Below are positions 1-8,322 of a stretch of 46,502 bases of DNA, piece after piece. Each line of letters starts with the position of its first letter. Position 1 is the stretch's first letter. A program made the position numbers and the translations under genes. Below the pieces are notes generated by a model. It had not been told where the DNA came from and did not search any database. It saw only the letters and a list, made by a program, of their open reading frames with translations. Origin of the DNA: Clostridiales bacterium (GTDB lineage: Bacteria > Bacillota > Sulfobacillia > CADDZV01); contig CADDZV010000009.1 in assembly GCA_902812875.1 (NCBI GenBank), positions 1 to 46,502 of the forward strand. The letters are read 5' to 3'.

Positions 1-176
1 TACCTCTACCCTTCTTTAAAAAGGGCTTCTGCCTACTTGACCGAGCGTCTGATACTCGCTCTTTTACCTTACTCGGCTGCGAGTTGAAACCATCCTCTTC
101 TGCACTGTTCAGTTGTCAAGGACCAGGGATTTAAGGACACAAACCGCACCGATTGCTCGGTGCGATTGTCATCGTG
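1..176 (-). promoter_or_regulatory. Probable rRNA operon leader (16S gene off the left edge)
   Basis: No credible protein is encoded here. On the minus strand the stretch lies just downstream of two good sigma-A promoters and contains CTTGACAACTGAACAG (around 105-120), a string typical of the spacers before 16S or 23S genes in Firmicutes. Small inverted repeats follow: GAGCG/CGCTC at 43-61 and CCCTT/AAGGG at 9-25, which could be processing stems. An rrn operon next to lysS is also the arrangement in Bacillus. The rRNA gene itself is not visible, so this is inference from promoter strength, leader string and synteny. Confidence 0.45.
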
Positions 177-183
177 CTCAACC

Positions 184-212
184 ATGCTAGCGCACGGATT
201 TGACCCTGTCAA
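184..212 (-). promoter_or_regulatory. Sigma-A promoter P2, TTGACA-N17-TAGCAT
   Basis: On the minus strand a perfect -35 TTGACA (207-212) is followed after exactly 17 bases by TAGCAT (184-189). It points left, away from lysS, towards the presumed rRNA operon. It is the downstream member of a tandem pair. Confidence 0.7.
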
Positions 213-270
213 CCACCGCTCGATTGCCTTTATGCGGCTTTTCAATGTTTGGCGTTTGGTGCCGGAACTC

Positions 271-300
271 AATATAGCAGAGCGATTTTTCGCCCGTCAA
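271..300 (-). promoter_or_regulatory. Sigma-A promoter P1, TTGACG-N18-TATATT
   Basis: On the minus strand TTGACG (295-300) is followed after 18 bases by TATATT (271-276), about 85 bases upstream of promoter P2. Tandem strong promoters are usual for rRNA operons in Firmicutes. It lies 40 bases beyond the lysS stop codon, so the downstream unit need not depend on lysS transcription. Confidence 0.6.
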
Positions 301-339
301 GACGGATTTTGTCGACATTTAGGCCGACAATCACATCGC

Positions 340-1854
340 TCAGCGAGGCCTCAGCAGCGGAAACAATATGACGTCTCGAATCGAAGGCTGGTCCGTCAAA
401 AGCATGACCAGTCGGTCGATTCCGATCCCCAGGCCACCGGTCGGACACAATCCGTATTCCAGCGCCTGGATGTAATCCTCATCGAGTTCGTGGGCCTCCT
501 CGTCGCCGGCCCGACGCTTGGCCAACTGGTCAAGAAAACGCTGACGCTGGTCGTCGGCATCGTTGAGCTCGGAAAACGCGTTGGCCAGCTCCCGGCCCGC
601 CACAAAGGCCTCGAACCGGTACACGAGCCGCGGCATGTCCTCCCGCCTACGGGCAAGCGGCGAAATGTCGATCGGATAGTCCTTGATAAAGACAGGCTGG
701 ATGAGGAACGGCTCCACGTACCGGTCCACCAGCTCCTCGATCACATTGCCGACGGTCGCAGGTTTGTCCATTGTCAAGTCGCGGGCGGCGGCCAGTGCCT
801 TTGCTTTGTCATCGCTATCCAGGTCGTAGATGTCGACGCCGGCATGCTCGAGCACGAGATCGCGCAAAGTGACGCGCCGCCAGGGCGGTGCCAGATCGAT
901 GTCATGGCCCTGGTAGTGCACGCGGGTGGTCCCAAGCACTTCGCGGGCCACCGCGGCCACCAGGTCCTCGGTGAGATCCATCATGTCTTCGTAGTCGGCA
1001 TACGCCTGGTAAAGCTCGAGCGACGTAAACTCGGGGTTGTGCTTGGTGGATATCCCCTCGTTGCGGAAAATACGGCCAATTTCATATACGCGCTCAAGGC
1101 CGCCCACCACCAGCCGTTTCAGGTGCAACTCTGTTGCGATGCGGAGGTAAAGGTCCATATCGAGGGCGTTGTGGTGAGTTTTGAACGGACGAGCGGTGGC
1201 GCCACCGGCCAGCGGCAGTAGCACCGGAGTTTCCACTTCGAGAAAGCCCCGGGCGTCGAGGTAACGCCGGATACTCGTAATGATACGACTGCGGGTGATG
1301 AACACTTCCCGGACGGCGGGATTGACCATGAGGTCGACGTACCGCTGGCGGTACCTGGTCTCCACATCCCGCAAGCCGTGCCATTTGTCCGGCAAAGGCC
1401 GCAGGGCCTTGGTGAGAAATTCGAATGATTTCACCTCGACGCTGTCTTCACCACGATGGGTGCGGAAAAGCTGGCCGTGGGCGCCGATGAAGTCGCCCGG
1501 TTCAACCAGTTCCGCGAAGAACTTGTAATTATCCTCACCAACAATGTCCTGCCGGATGTGAAGCTGAATCTTGCCGCTCTGGTCGGCCAAGTCTGCAAAC
1601 GCGGCCTTGCCGTGCAGCCGGATCGCCATCAGCCGTCCGGCGACAGAAACATCGCTGCCCACCAGCTCGTCGAAGCGGGTATGCAGGTCGCTTGCACGGT
1701 GGGACCGCACGAACCGGTGCCCGTACGGATCGACACCGCGACGCCTGATTTCGTCCCGCCGCGCGCGGCGGGCCGCAATGAGCTCGTCCAGGCGCGACTT
1801 GTCCTCCGACGATTCCAGTTGTGGGCCGGGTTCAAGAAGATCGTTGTCCGCCAT
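340..1854 (-). CDS. lysS: Lysyl-tRNA synthetase, class II
   Basis: Charges tRNA-Lys with lysine in the cytoplasm. The 504-residue product has the expected class II layout: an OB-fold anticodon-binding domain (roughly residues 50-150), then the catalytic domain with motif 1 around [20 protein letters not shown], motif 2 around [20 protein letters not shown] and motif 3 [16 protein letters not shown] near the end. Length is normal for bacterial LysS. The start is an ATG 17 bases downstream of the greA stop, so the two genes form one operon. Only a weak Shine-Dalgarno (GAGGA) precedes it. The greA-lysS pair next to a presumed rRNA operon is conserved in Firmicutes. Confidence 0.97.
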   Translation of the reverse strand: MADNDLLEPGPQLESSEDKSRLDELIAARRARRDEIRRRGVDPYGHRFVRSHRASDLHTRFDELVGSDVSVAGRLMAIRLHGKAAFADLADQSGKIQLHIRQDIVGEDNYKFFAELVEPGDFIGAHGQLFRTHRGEDSVEVKSFEFLTKALRPLPDKWHGLRDVETRYRQRYVDLMVNPAVREVFITRSRIITSIRRYLDARGFLEVETPVLLPLAGGATARPFKTHHNALDMDLYLRIATELHLKRLVVGGLERVYEIGRIFRNEGISTKHNPEFTSLELYQAYADYEDMMDLTEDLVAAVAREVLGTTRVHYQGHDIDLAPPWRRVTLRDLVLEHAGVDIYDLDSDDKAKALAAARDLTMDKPATVGNVIEELVDRYVEPFLIQPVFIKDYPIDISPLARRREDMPRLVYRFEAFVAGRELANAFSELNDADDQRQRFLDQLAKRRAGDEEAHELDEDYIQALEYGLCPTGGLGIGIDRLVMLLTDQPSIRDVILFPLLRPR

Positions 1855-1871
1855 GGGTTTGTCCTCGTGCG

Positions 1872-2348
1872 CTACCGGGTGATGTTTACAATCTGGTAGT
1901 GCAGTGTGCCTGCAGGTACTTTGACATCTACGATGTCGCCCACCCGGTGCCCCAGCAGAGCACGGCCAACGGGAGATTGGTTCGAAATGCGCCGTTCTAG
2001 CGGATTAGTCTCGGTGGGACCGACGATCGAGTAGGTAATGTCTTCGCCGGTCCCGAGGTCCCGCACCAGCACGGTAGACCCAACGCTGACCTCGAAATTG
2101 TCGATGTTGGCCTCGTCAATCAGGCGGGCATTTCGGAGCAGGTTCTCAAGGGTAAGGATGCGGCCCTCGATGAACGCCTGCTCGTTTTTGGCGTCCTCGT
2201 ATTCGGAGTTCTCGGATATGTCGCCGAACTCCCTGGCCTGTTTGATGCGCTCGGCCACTTCGTGCCGGCGCACCGACTTGAGATACTCGAGCTCTTGTTC
2301 AAGCTTCTGCAGACCTTCCGGAGTCATGATAACTTCTTTGTCGCCCAT
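1872..2348 (-). CDS. greA: Transcription elongation factor GreA
   Basis: GreA enters the RNA polymerase secondary channel and stimulates cleavage of backtracked transcripts. The 158-residue protein has the GreA coiled coil (residues about 5-75, with [20 protein letters not shown] at the tip region) and the C-terminal FKBP-like domain ending in the conserved segment [20 protein letters not shown]. An upstream in-frame ATG would add 16 residues, but the family usually starts with [13 protein letters not shown], and AAGGTG sits just before the chosen ATG, so the shorter form is preferred. It is the first gene of the greA-lysS operon. Its leader of about 250 bases contains an early intrinsic terminator, described separately. 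Confidence 0.95.
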   Translation of the reverse strand: MGDKEVIMTPEGLQKLEQELEYLKSVRRHEVAERIKQAREFGDISENSEYEDAKNEQAFIEGRILTLENLLRNARLIDEANIDNFEVSVGSTVLVRDLGTGEDITYSIVGPTETNPLERRISNQSPVGRALLGHRVGDIVDVKVPAGTLHYQIVNITR

Positions 2349-2553
2349 GAACACCTTACCCCTTTGCCAAAGGATCTTGAGCAAACCGGCGCCCATACTG
2401 ACGTATCGAGTGCCCTCCTGCCGGCCAGAACACTAAACCATGGTGCAAACCCCCAATAAAATGAACGCCAGGACCTGACCGGCCCTGTACATGACGCAAT
2501 ATATGAGCTTGGCGATCACGATATGCTGGAAATTGCCGGACAGTCCGGCGTAG

Positions 2554-2595
2554 AAAAAACCGGGAAGGAGCAAACCCCGTTCGTACGCTCCTTCC
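2554..2595 (-). terminator. Intrinsic terminator inside the greA leader
   Basis: On the minus strand a perfect 9-bp stem (GGAAGGAGC, 2587-2595 with 2563-2571; 15-base loop) is followed by CGG and six T residues (2554-2559). It starts only a few bases after the predicted greA transcription start, so the promoter would make a short RNA of about 45 bases unless polymerase reads through. It could also end transcripts coming from the gene at 2667-3719. The rest of the leader (2349-2553) holds only a small palindromic hairpin (GCCGGAC around 2535-2550) and no gene that I can support. Confidence 0.75.
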
Positions 2596-2605
2596 TAACC
2601 CCATA

Positions 2606-2634
2606 ATTGTAGTCTTATAAACTTGAACAGTCAA
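2606..2634 (-). promoter_or_regulatory. greA-lysS promoter, TTGACT-N17-TACAAT
   Basis: On the minus strand TTGACT (2629-2634) and TACAAT (2606-2611) are separated by 17 bases. The region is locally A+T-rich against a G+C-rich background. The predicted start is near position 2599, about 250 bases upstream of the greA ATG. Confidence 0.7.
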
Positions 2635-2666
2635 TTACGGGGCTGCAAACGGCGGGGCACGCGCGG

Positions 2667-3719
2667 TCACGTCGCGACCGGCAGGCACACACGACCGCCG
2701 CGCGTAGTGCCGCACGCCGCCGTCACACGGAAATCATAACGCCGCGCCAGCGAGGCCACCACGGCGACCGCCGACACATTCGCAGGCAAACCGCCGTGAC
2801 CCCAGCGACCGCTTGGAGCAAGGGCACGGAGAATCACCTCCGCCATTGCCCCGGTGACTTTCCCGTCGGGGAGGCGAAGGGCGGGTGGCAGGTGAACGCT
2901 TCCCGGTACACTCACCAGCCCACCGCGTATCACCACCGAATCGCCGGGAACCGCCGGCGGAGGCACAGCGGTTGCACGGACCAGGTCGCACACGGTGCCG
3001 GGTACCTCGACACTTTGGCCAATCTGTTGCCAATAGCCGGCGGCCGCAATAAACACAATATGAGGCAGCGGCCGGGCGTTCACGAAATGGTGGGCGATCA
3101 ACGGAGAAAGACCGGTGTGCCGCATTATCTCTGCGGCGAGCCGCTGCATGCCGAACGGTGCTGCCCCGATAAGCCACATGCTTTCCACTTTGGGAGCCAG
3201 TAGGAGGGCAGCCACCCTTCCCGCTGGACGGTCCGCTCCCAGTATCGCCACGGTGGACTGACCAAGTGGCTTCCCCTGCGCGGCCAATAGCCCCTCCACA
3301 GCCTGCAATAAGGCCCACAGCCGCCCGGCCTCTCCCAACGTCACCGGAACTGACAGCTGCCGGGCCAAAACCGTCCATAGCCCGCTGGCCGCAATCCCAC
3401 CCAGAAAACCGATCACGCGGACGTCCTGCGTGCCCAGCATCGCGGCCGCCTTTTTGACCCGCTCGCTGATCACCGGCGGCGGTAGTCTCTCCAGAAGCCT
3501 TGCTGTGAAAGGCAGAGCCACGACATCGCCGGCAAGATCAACGGATGCCGGCACCTGGCGGGAAGGGAGAATATGGACCTGGACTTTCCCGATCGGAAGC
3601 GGCCGCATGTGGGCAGCGGCCGCTTCCACCAGCGAGGCCGGTACGAGGCGCAAGGCCGCATACCGCCTCACGATGTCGTCCGTCGTGTGCGGAGATACCA
3701 CATAGCCGAACTGACCCAC
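2667..3719 (-). CDS. COG5322-like dehydrogenase (acyl-ACP reductase relative), degenerate nucleotide loop
   Basis: A 350-residue protein whose opening (GQFGYVVSPHTTDDIVRRY) and general layout resemble the predicted amino acid dehydrogenase family COG5322, which includes cyanobacterial acyl-ACP reductase. Recognisable pieces are the FLGGIAASG segment near residue 105, the Rossmann beta-strand and loop STVAILGADRPAGRVAALL near residue 155, and the C-terminal GAMAEVILRALA helix. The Rossmann loop lacks the middle glycine of the usual GxxGxxG, and the acyl-carrying cysteine of acyl-ACP reductase appears to be alanine (recalled alignment). Activity may therefore differ or be lost. The GTG start has GAGG seven bases upstream. 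It follows the HTH and quinate-dehydrogenase-like genes on the same strand with a 70-base gap. Confidence 0.55.
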   Translation of the reverse strand: MGQFGYVVSPHTTDDIVRRYAALRLVPASLVEAAAAHMRPLPIGKVQVHILPSRQVPASVDLAGDVVALPFTARLLERLPPPVISERVKKAAAMLGTQDVRVIGFLGGIAASGLWTVLARQLSVPVTLGEAGRLWALLQAVEGLLAAQGKPLGQSTVAILGADRPAGRVAALLLAPKVESMWLIGAAPFGMQRLAAEIMRHTGLSPLIAHHFVNARPLPHIVFIAAAGYWQQIGQSVEVPGTVCDLVRATAVPPPAVPGDSVVIRGGLVSVPGSVHLPPALRLPDGKVTGAMAEVILRALAPSGRWGHGGLPANVSAVAVVASLARRYDFRVTAACGTTRGGRVCLPVAT

Positions 3720-3789
3720 GGCCGATCCTCACCCGTGCACTCTATGGCGGCGGGGGGCCGGCTATGACCGGCAAAGGCTGACCGGGAGC

Positions 3790-4695
3790 TCAGGTAGCCT
3801 GGAGATCAACCACCTGTGGCTGGAAGTTGATCTTGTGCAACAGGTCCAGGTAGTCGGCCGCAGTAAGTTCTTCCGGCCGCCGGCCGGACAGTGCCACCAG
3901 CACACCTTCCATGACGTTGGTGCCGAAGGAGCGACCGTTCAGGTTCGGCGTGGTGGTCACGAGCATGCGTACGCCGCGTGCCCGCATGTCGGCAACGTCG
4001 GCCGCGGTGGTGGTGTTGGTGATGATCACCTTGCCAGGCAGCTTGTCTGGCATGTGGCGGTGGATGTACAGGAAGTCGCCGGCGATGATGTCATTCTCAA
4101 GATAATAACGTACAAACTTTGGCTTTACCTCTTCCTGCTCCTTGCCGGTGGGATAGAGCATGCTGAAAGGCAACTGCACCGCGATCGGAGCCACCACGAA
4201 GGCCAGGGCGTTCAACACCGCGAACGAATGGATGGGAATGGGAATTCCAAGCGAGAACATCATGTCGCCGTAGGTGACCCTTGCTTTGGCCTCGATGAGG
4301 GCTTGCGCCATCCCGAAACGGTCCATGGCCGACACCATAAGCACTTTTTTGCCTGCCAGCGGCAAGGGCCCGCGGTCGAGGAAGCGGATGACCTCGCGCT
4401 CGAGCGTGTCCTTTAGCCCCGAGCCATCGACCATGGGTGTTTTTTGGGCTGCCCGGGCAATCGGTTTGGCGTCCCGGAGCGTGTAGACGCGGTTGCCGGA
4501 TCGGATATGCAGATCGATGCCGCCCATGCCGAAAGCGTCTACTTTCCCGTCGAGCTCTTTGATCAAGGCGATGGCCTTTTGAATATCCCCATCGGTACCC
4601 CGGCGTTCGATGAGGAATTTTTCTCCCAGGATTTCCGTTTCGACGACATGGTCGCGGTTGGACGAGCCGAGGCTGATGCTGATCACTCTCTTCAT
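3790..4695 (-). CDS. Quinate 5-dehydrogenase-like protein (function unproven)
   Basis: A 301-residue protein beginning MKRVISISLGSSNRDH, with the conserved stretches DAFGMGGIDLHI, PMVDGSGLKDTLER, MVSAMDRFGMAQALIEA and PFSMLYPTGKEQEE. As I recall, Firmicute relatives are annotated quinate 5-dehydrogenase, but I know of no experimental support for that name. No classical GxGxxG loop stands out. Its ATG overlaps the stop of the upstream HTH gene in an ATGA arrangement, so the two are almost certainly translated together and work together. The substrate is unknown to me. Confidence 0.6.
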   Translation of the reverse strand: MKRVISISLGSSNRDHVVETEILGEKFLIERRGTDGDIQKAIALIKELDGKVDAFGMGGIDLHIRSGNRVYTLRDAKPIARAAQKTPMVDGSGLKDTLEREVIRFLDRGPLPLAGKKVLMVSAMDRFGMAQALIEAKARVTYGDMMFSLGIPIPIHSFAVLNALAFVVAPIAVQLPFSMLYPTGKEQEEVKPKFVRYYLENDIIAGDFLYIHRHMPDKLPGKVIITNTTTAADVADMRARGVRMLVTTTPNLNGRSFGTNVMEGVLVALSGRRPEELTAADYLDLLHKINFQPQVVDLQAT

Positions 4696-5234
4696 GTCGC
4701 GTCACCTTCTGTTCCCTTGATTCGCCTGATGACTGAGCGGAGAAGATCTATGTCCACAGTGCGGTCGCCAGTGATGGGCGACCGCCCGAGCGGTATGGAA
4801 ATGACCTGGCCGTCGATAAGTCCTTGGGCCAGCTTCACGCGAAACTCCGACCCGATCACGATCACCGTGCGGTGCTGTCGCAAGCGGATCAGGATGTCCA
4901 TGATGTCATTGAAAAGGCCCAACCCGTCTTTTTGCTGCACAAAGGCCCAACGCTCTTCGTCCGTGAACAGAAGGGTATAGTCGACGCCTTCTTCATCTGC
5001 CACCGCCTGGATTTCGGCTTTGTTGGCAACCGGAAATCCAACGATGGCGATTGGCCCGCCCGTACGCACCTCCCCCAGCGCCTCCAGCCGCGATACCAGG
5101 GTGCGATCGATCTTTAGCCGGCTCGCGACATCCGTCTGCGATAACCCTTGCTGGCGCAAGTCGAGCATGCGGTCGACGGCCCGGATGATCTTGTCGCGGC
5201 TGATGAGTTTTTCACCAATCCGGTAGAAGTCCAC
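4692..5234 (-). CDS. Helix-turn-helix transcriptional regulator
   Basis: A 180-residue protein. Residues about 28-52 (LSQTDVASRLKIDRTLVSRL) form a clear helix-turn-helix with the look of an Xre- or MarR-like DNA reader. The remainder is an alpha/beta domain with hydrophobic strands (GPIAIVGFPVAN, RTVIVIGSEFRV) that may bind a ligand or partner. The GTG start is preceded by GGAG at nine bases. It is translationally coupled to the quinate-dehydrogenase-like gene, so that gene product or its substrate is a natural candidate for what it senses. A palindrome just upstream of the start could be its own operator. Confidence 0.75.
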   Translation of the reverse strand: MDFYRIGEKLISRDKIIRAVDRMLDLRQQGLSQTDVASRLKIDRTLVSRLEALGEVRTGGPIAIVGFPVANKAEIQAVADEEGVDYTLLFTDEERWAFVQQKDGLGLFNDIMDILIRLRQHRTVIVIGSEFRVKLAQGLIDGQVISIPLGRSPITGDRTVDIDLLRSVIRRIKGTEGDAT

Positions 5235-5253
5235 GGGATTTCACTCCGTTTGA

Positions 5254-5266
5254 GCACATTTTGTGC
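5254..5266 (-). promoter_or_regulatory. Candidate operator, GCACA-N3-TGTGC
   Basis: A perfect inverted repeat with 5-base arms and a 3-base spacer lies 20-32 bases upstream of the HTH regulator start, just downstream of a TAGAAT sequence that could be a -10 box. Position and symmetry suit autoregulation by the adjacent HTH protein. No convincing -35 was seen. Confidence 0.4.
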
Positions 5267-5272
5267 ACGGAA

Positions 5273-6250
5273 TTATTCTAACACGTGCATGAGGATTTTT
5301 CGCATGTCTTCCTCCGTGGACGCGTGCATCAGCCGCTCCCGGATCGTGGTGGCGTCCCGCAGTCCCCGGATGTACCAGGAGGCGTGTTTTCGCATGTTTA
5401 TAACACCAAGATGCTCGCCATAGAAATCGCACATGAGGCGCAGGTGGGTCAAAGCCATTTCGATGCGCGCACCCGGCGACGGCTCGCCGGGATCTTCACC
5501 GCTGGCAAGGTAGGCCAGCGTCCGGCTGAATATCCAGGGATTGCCCTGGGAGGCACGGCCGATGAGGACGCCGTGGCAGCCCGTGGTCGCAACCATGCGG
5601 GTAACATCCTGGGGAGTCCGGACATCACCGTTGCCGAGCACGGGTATGTCTAAAGCCGATACCGTTTCCGCGATACAGCCCCAGTCGGCCTGGCCAGAGT
5701 AATACTGGCTACGGAAACGCCCGTGCAACATGACGCACGCGGCACCGGCTTCCGCCGCCACCCTGGCGGCCTCCGGCACTGCCACGTGGGCCGGGTCAAA
5801 TCCCCGACGCATCTTGACGGTCACGGGTACCGGCACGGCCGCTACCACCGCCGCCACGATCCGGCCGAGCAAAGGCAGGTTCAATAAAAGGGCCGCTCCT
5901 TCGCCATTTCCGACCGCACGGTGGGCCGGGCAGCCGGCATTGATATCGACGAAGGCGGCCCCCGCCGCCACGGCCACCCGCGCCGCTTCTGCCATCACCG
6001 CCGGTTCATGCCCCAACAGCTGCACCCCCAGCGGGTGATCGCCCGGACCGAAACGCAGAAGCCGGTCTGCCACCCCACGTTCCACGAGGGCGCGGGCGGA
6101 AGCCATTTCCGACACCAGGATACCGGCGCCCATCTGGCGGCAGATGCCGCGGAAAGGAGCGTCGGTGATTCCGGACATGGGGCTCAACCCGATGCGATTT
6201 GGAAAAGTCACGTTGCCAAGACGCCAGGGTTTCGTGAGGTCATCGTTCAT
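5273..6250 (-). CDS. dusB: tRNA-dihydrouridine synthase B
   Basis: Flavin enzyme that reduces uridine to dihydrouridine in tRNA. The 325-residue product has the FMN-binding TIM barrel with SPMSGITDAPFR at the start, the catalytic-cysteine motif INAGCPAHRAVGNGEGAALL, VTVKMRRGFD, and GNGDVRTPQDVTRM followed by GVLIGRASQGNPWIF. The frame stays open a further 62 codons upstream, but that part lies inside the MFS gene and does not resemble DusB. The ATG at 6250, preceded by GGTGAA, gives the usual family start. It overlaps the end of the MFS gene by 11 bases, implying co-translation. Confidence 0.95.
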   Translation of the reverse strand: MNDDLTKPWRLGNVTFPNRIGLSPMSGITDAPFRGICRQMGAGILVSEMASARALVERGVADRLLRFGPGDHPLGVQLLGHEPAVMAEAARVAVAAGAAFVDINAGCPAHRAVGNGEGAALLLNLPLLGRIVAAVVAAVPVPVTVKMRRGFDPAHVAVPEAARVAAEAGAACVMLHGRFRSQYYSGQADWGCIAETVSALDIPVLGNGDVRTPQDVTRMVATTGCHGVLIGRASQGNPWIFSRTLAYLASGEDPGEPSPGARIEMALTHLRLMCDFYGEHLGVINMRKHASWYIRGLRDATTIRERLMHASTEEDMRKILMHVLE

Positions 6251-7550
6251 AACGTTCACCCGGGTAGCAAAGACCGATTGACCGTGTGGAGCGGGACCGC
6301 CCTGGCACTGACCCGGACTGGCCCAAGGCGAAAAGGGCGTAGACCGCGACTGACGCCACGCGCAGCAATCCATCCACCCCGAAGGCAAGGGCATACCCAC
6401 CGAGATCATACAATGCGGAGCCGACGACCGGGGCAATCACGCCGGTGATGGCTACGCCCAAGCCATGGTAGGCGAGGTAGGTGGCCCGCTCACGCGTGGG
6501 CACTACCTCCAGCAGCGTGTTCAGCATCTGCAGGTCGATGCCGGCCGAAGCCACGCCAACGAAGGCATTGAACAGGGTCAGGGGCAAAAGGCCCGGACGG
6601 AGCATGTACGCGAACGGGACCGTCGCCAACCCCAGCACCGCGAGCGTAAGGGCCCAGGCGTTGGTCCAGCGACGCGACAGCCGCGACCACATGTCGTAAC
6701 TGACCGCAGCCATCATGGTGGACGATACCGTGAAGGCTGCCATCCAGGCATTGGTGGCATGAAGGTAGGACACCTGGTACTGCGTGAAAATCGGCCACGG
6801 CACCTGCCAAGCAAAATAGAACAGAATGGAAGCACCGACAAACCGCCGAAAAACCGGCGAGCCGCGAAGGAAATGCCCCCACGACGGGCGTTCCGGCGTT
6901 GGCTTTTGCTGCGGGGAGCCCTGTTCCACGAGCTGCATGAACACCGCCAGCTCCACCACTGCCAAGATGAACCCGCAAAGAAAGATAACCTGGTAGCCCC
7001 GCGGAAATCCTATGAGGTCGATGGCCCGCCCGGCCAAAAGCGTGATGACAGTGGCGGCGACGTTCACGTACCGGCTGCGGCGAGCCAAGGCTCGGCTGCG
7101 GCGTTCTGCCGGCAATATGGTGGCAATGAACGCCTGCCAGGCCACGTTGAAGACGGCCCCGGGCAGGTTCATCAATCCTACCAGACTGACCACCGCCACC
7201 GCCCGCCACCCCGGCGGGGCCCATGGCACCGCCGCCAAAGCCAAAAAGAAGATGCGGTTGGCCGCCAGAGCAATGGCAGCGGCAATTTTCTTTTCCCTTT
7301 GATGCTCGACCCAGCTGGCGCCGGGCAGAAGTACGATAACCGTGGCGAGCGCCGGCAGGGCGTTCAAGAGAGCCACTTCAAACGCGGAGGCGCCAAGCTT
7401 GATGGCATATATACCCAAAAACGGGTTAACAGAGTTGAGGGCGAGGGCAGAGAAAGTACCGTGCCAGACGTTGAAACGTATGTTATGCTCCAGCACCGCC
7501 GGCTCAGTTTTGGCGGCGCTGGGTGCAGAAGGGCTGATCATGGAGAACAT
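6240..7550 (-). CDS. MFS transporter, unknown substrate
   Basis: A 436-residue membrane protein with about twelve hydrophobic segments in the 6+6 pattern of the major facilitator superfamily and a longer polar loop in the middle (around residues 190-215, rich in proline and glutamine). No drug- or sugar-specific signature is clear. The ATG at 7550 lacks a good ribosome binding site. A TATAAT (7549-7554) overlaps the start, so a leaderless transcript or a start at the ATG nine bases downstream is possible. The 3' end overlaps dusB. It is divergent from the UPF0173 gene. Confidence 0.8.
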   Translation of the reverse strand: MFSMISPSAPSAAKTEPAVLEHNIRFNVWHGTFSALALNSVNPFLGIYAIKLGASAFEVALLNALPALATVIVLLPGASWVEHQREKKIAAAIALAANRIFFLALAAVPWAPPGWRAVAVVSLVGLMNLPGAVFNVAWQAFIATILPAERRSRALARRSRYVNVAATVITLLAGRAIDLIGFPRGYQVIFLCGFILAVVELAVFMQLVEQGSPQQKPTPERPSWGHFLRGSPVFRRFVGASILFYFAWQVPWPIFTQYQVSYLHATNAWMAAFTVSSTMMAAVSYDMWSRLSRRWTNAWALTLAVLGLATVPFAYMLRPGLLPLTLFNAFVGVASAGIDLQMLNTLLEVVPTRERATYLAYHGLGVAITGVIAPVVGSALYDLGGYALAFGVDGLLRVASVAVYALFALGQSGSVPGRSRSTRSIGLCYPGERYER

Positions 7551-7634
7551 TATACACCGCCAAACCCACGCGGCAGGAGACTCCGCGAGGCGGCGAATTA
7601 TTCCTTAAGAAAAGATCCCTGGAGGTGAGCTGAC

Positions 7635-8309
7635 ATGGCACAGATCCGTTTTCTCGGACATGCAGCCGTTCTGATCTCCGACAAGCAACACGGCACCAGC
7701 TTGGTTATCGACCCGTTCCTGTCTGGCAACCCGCAAGCACAAGCGAAGCCGAATGACTTCAACGTGAACTACGTCCTCGTGACCCACGCCCACAGTGACC
7801 ATCTGGGTGACGCTTACGACATCGCGAACCGGAACAAGGCCCTGTTCATCTCAACCAACGAAATCGCACAGGAGGCGTCCACCAAGGGCTTGCAGGTCCG
7901 TCCGATGCATATCGGTGGCTCGGCAAAGCTCGATTTCGGCTGGGTGAAGCTCGTGCAAGCAGTCCACGGGTCCGGGATCGCTGGGGGGCTGGCGGCGGGA
8001 TTTCTGCTGTCGTTCTACGGCCATATCATCTACCACGCGGGCGATACTGCCCTGTTCGGCGACATGAAGATGATTGGCGACATGGCTCCGATCGCAGTAG
8101 CCATGCTACCGATTGGCGGCAACTACACCATGGACCAGAACGACGCGGTGAAAGCCGTCGAACTACTGCACCCGGCCACCGTCGTACCGATCCACTACAA
8201 CACCTGGCCACCGATTGCTGCCGACCCGCAGCGGTTCAAGAAGGACGTGGAGTCGTCCACCCAAAGCCGCGTGGTAATACTGGCGCCAGGCGAGTCGTTG
8301 GAGCTGTGA
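7635..8309 (+). CDS. UPF0173 family metal-dependent hydrolase
   Basis: A 224-residue metallo-beta-lactamase-fold protein. The metal-binding signature THAHSDHLGD is at about residue 52, and further conserved metal or active-site positions follow in VHGSG, YHAGDTALFGDM and VVPIHYNTWPPI. Length and motifs match the UPF0173 family of predicted hydrolases, whose natural substrate is not settled. An excellent GGAGGTGA sits seven bases before the ATG. It stands alone on the plus strand between divergent and convergent minus-strand genes. Confidence 0.9.
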   Translation: MAQIRFLGHAAVLISDKQHGTSLVIDPFLSGNPQAQAKPNDFNVNYVLVTHAHSDHLGDAYDIANRNKALFISTNEIAQEASTKGLQVRPMHIGGSAKLDFGWVKLVQAVHGSGIAGGLAAGFLLSFYGHIIYHAGDTALFGDMKMIGDMAPIAVAMLPIGGNYTMDQNDAVKAVELLHPATVVPIHYNTWPPIAADPQRFKKDVESSTQSRVVILAPGESLEL

Positions 8310-8322
8310 CCTCCCGGAGGCT

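Noticed and set aside
114-119. A third TTGACA in the rRNA leader as another promoter
   Set aside because: No -10 hexamer follows at 16-18 bases; the string fits the conserved rrn leader element instead.
2356-2634. A 92-codon leftward open frame in the greA leader
   Set aside because: It begins inside the -35 box of the predicted promoter, runs through the terminator hairpin, has no ribosome site and no recognisable sequence.
6251-6436. A longer DusB with 62 extra N-terminal residues
   Set aside because: The extra part lies within the MFS coding sequence in another frame and is unlike any DusB start.
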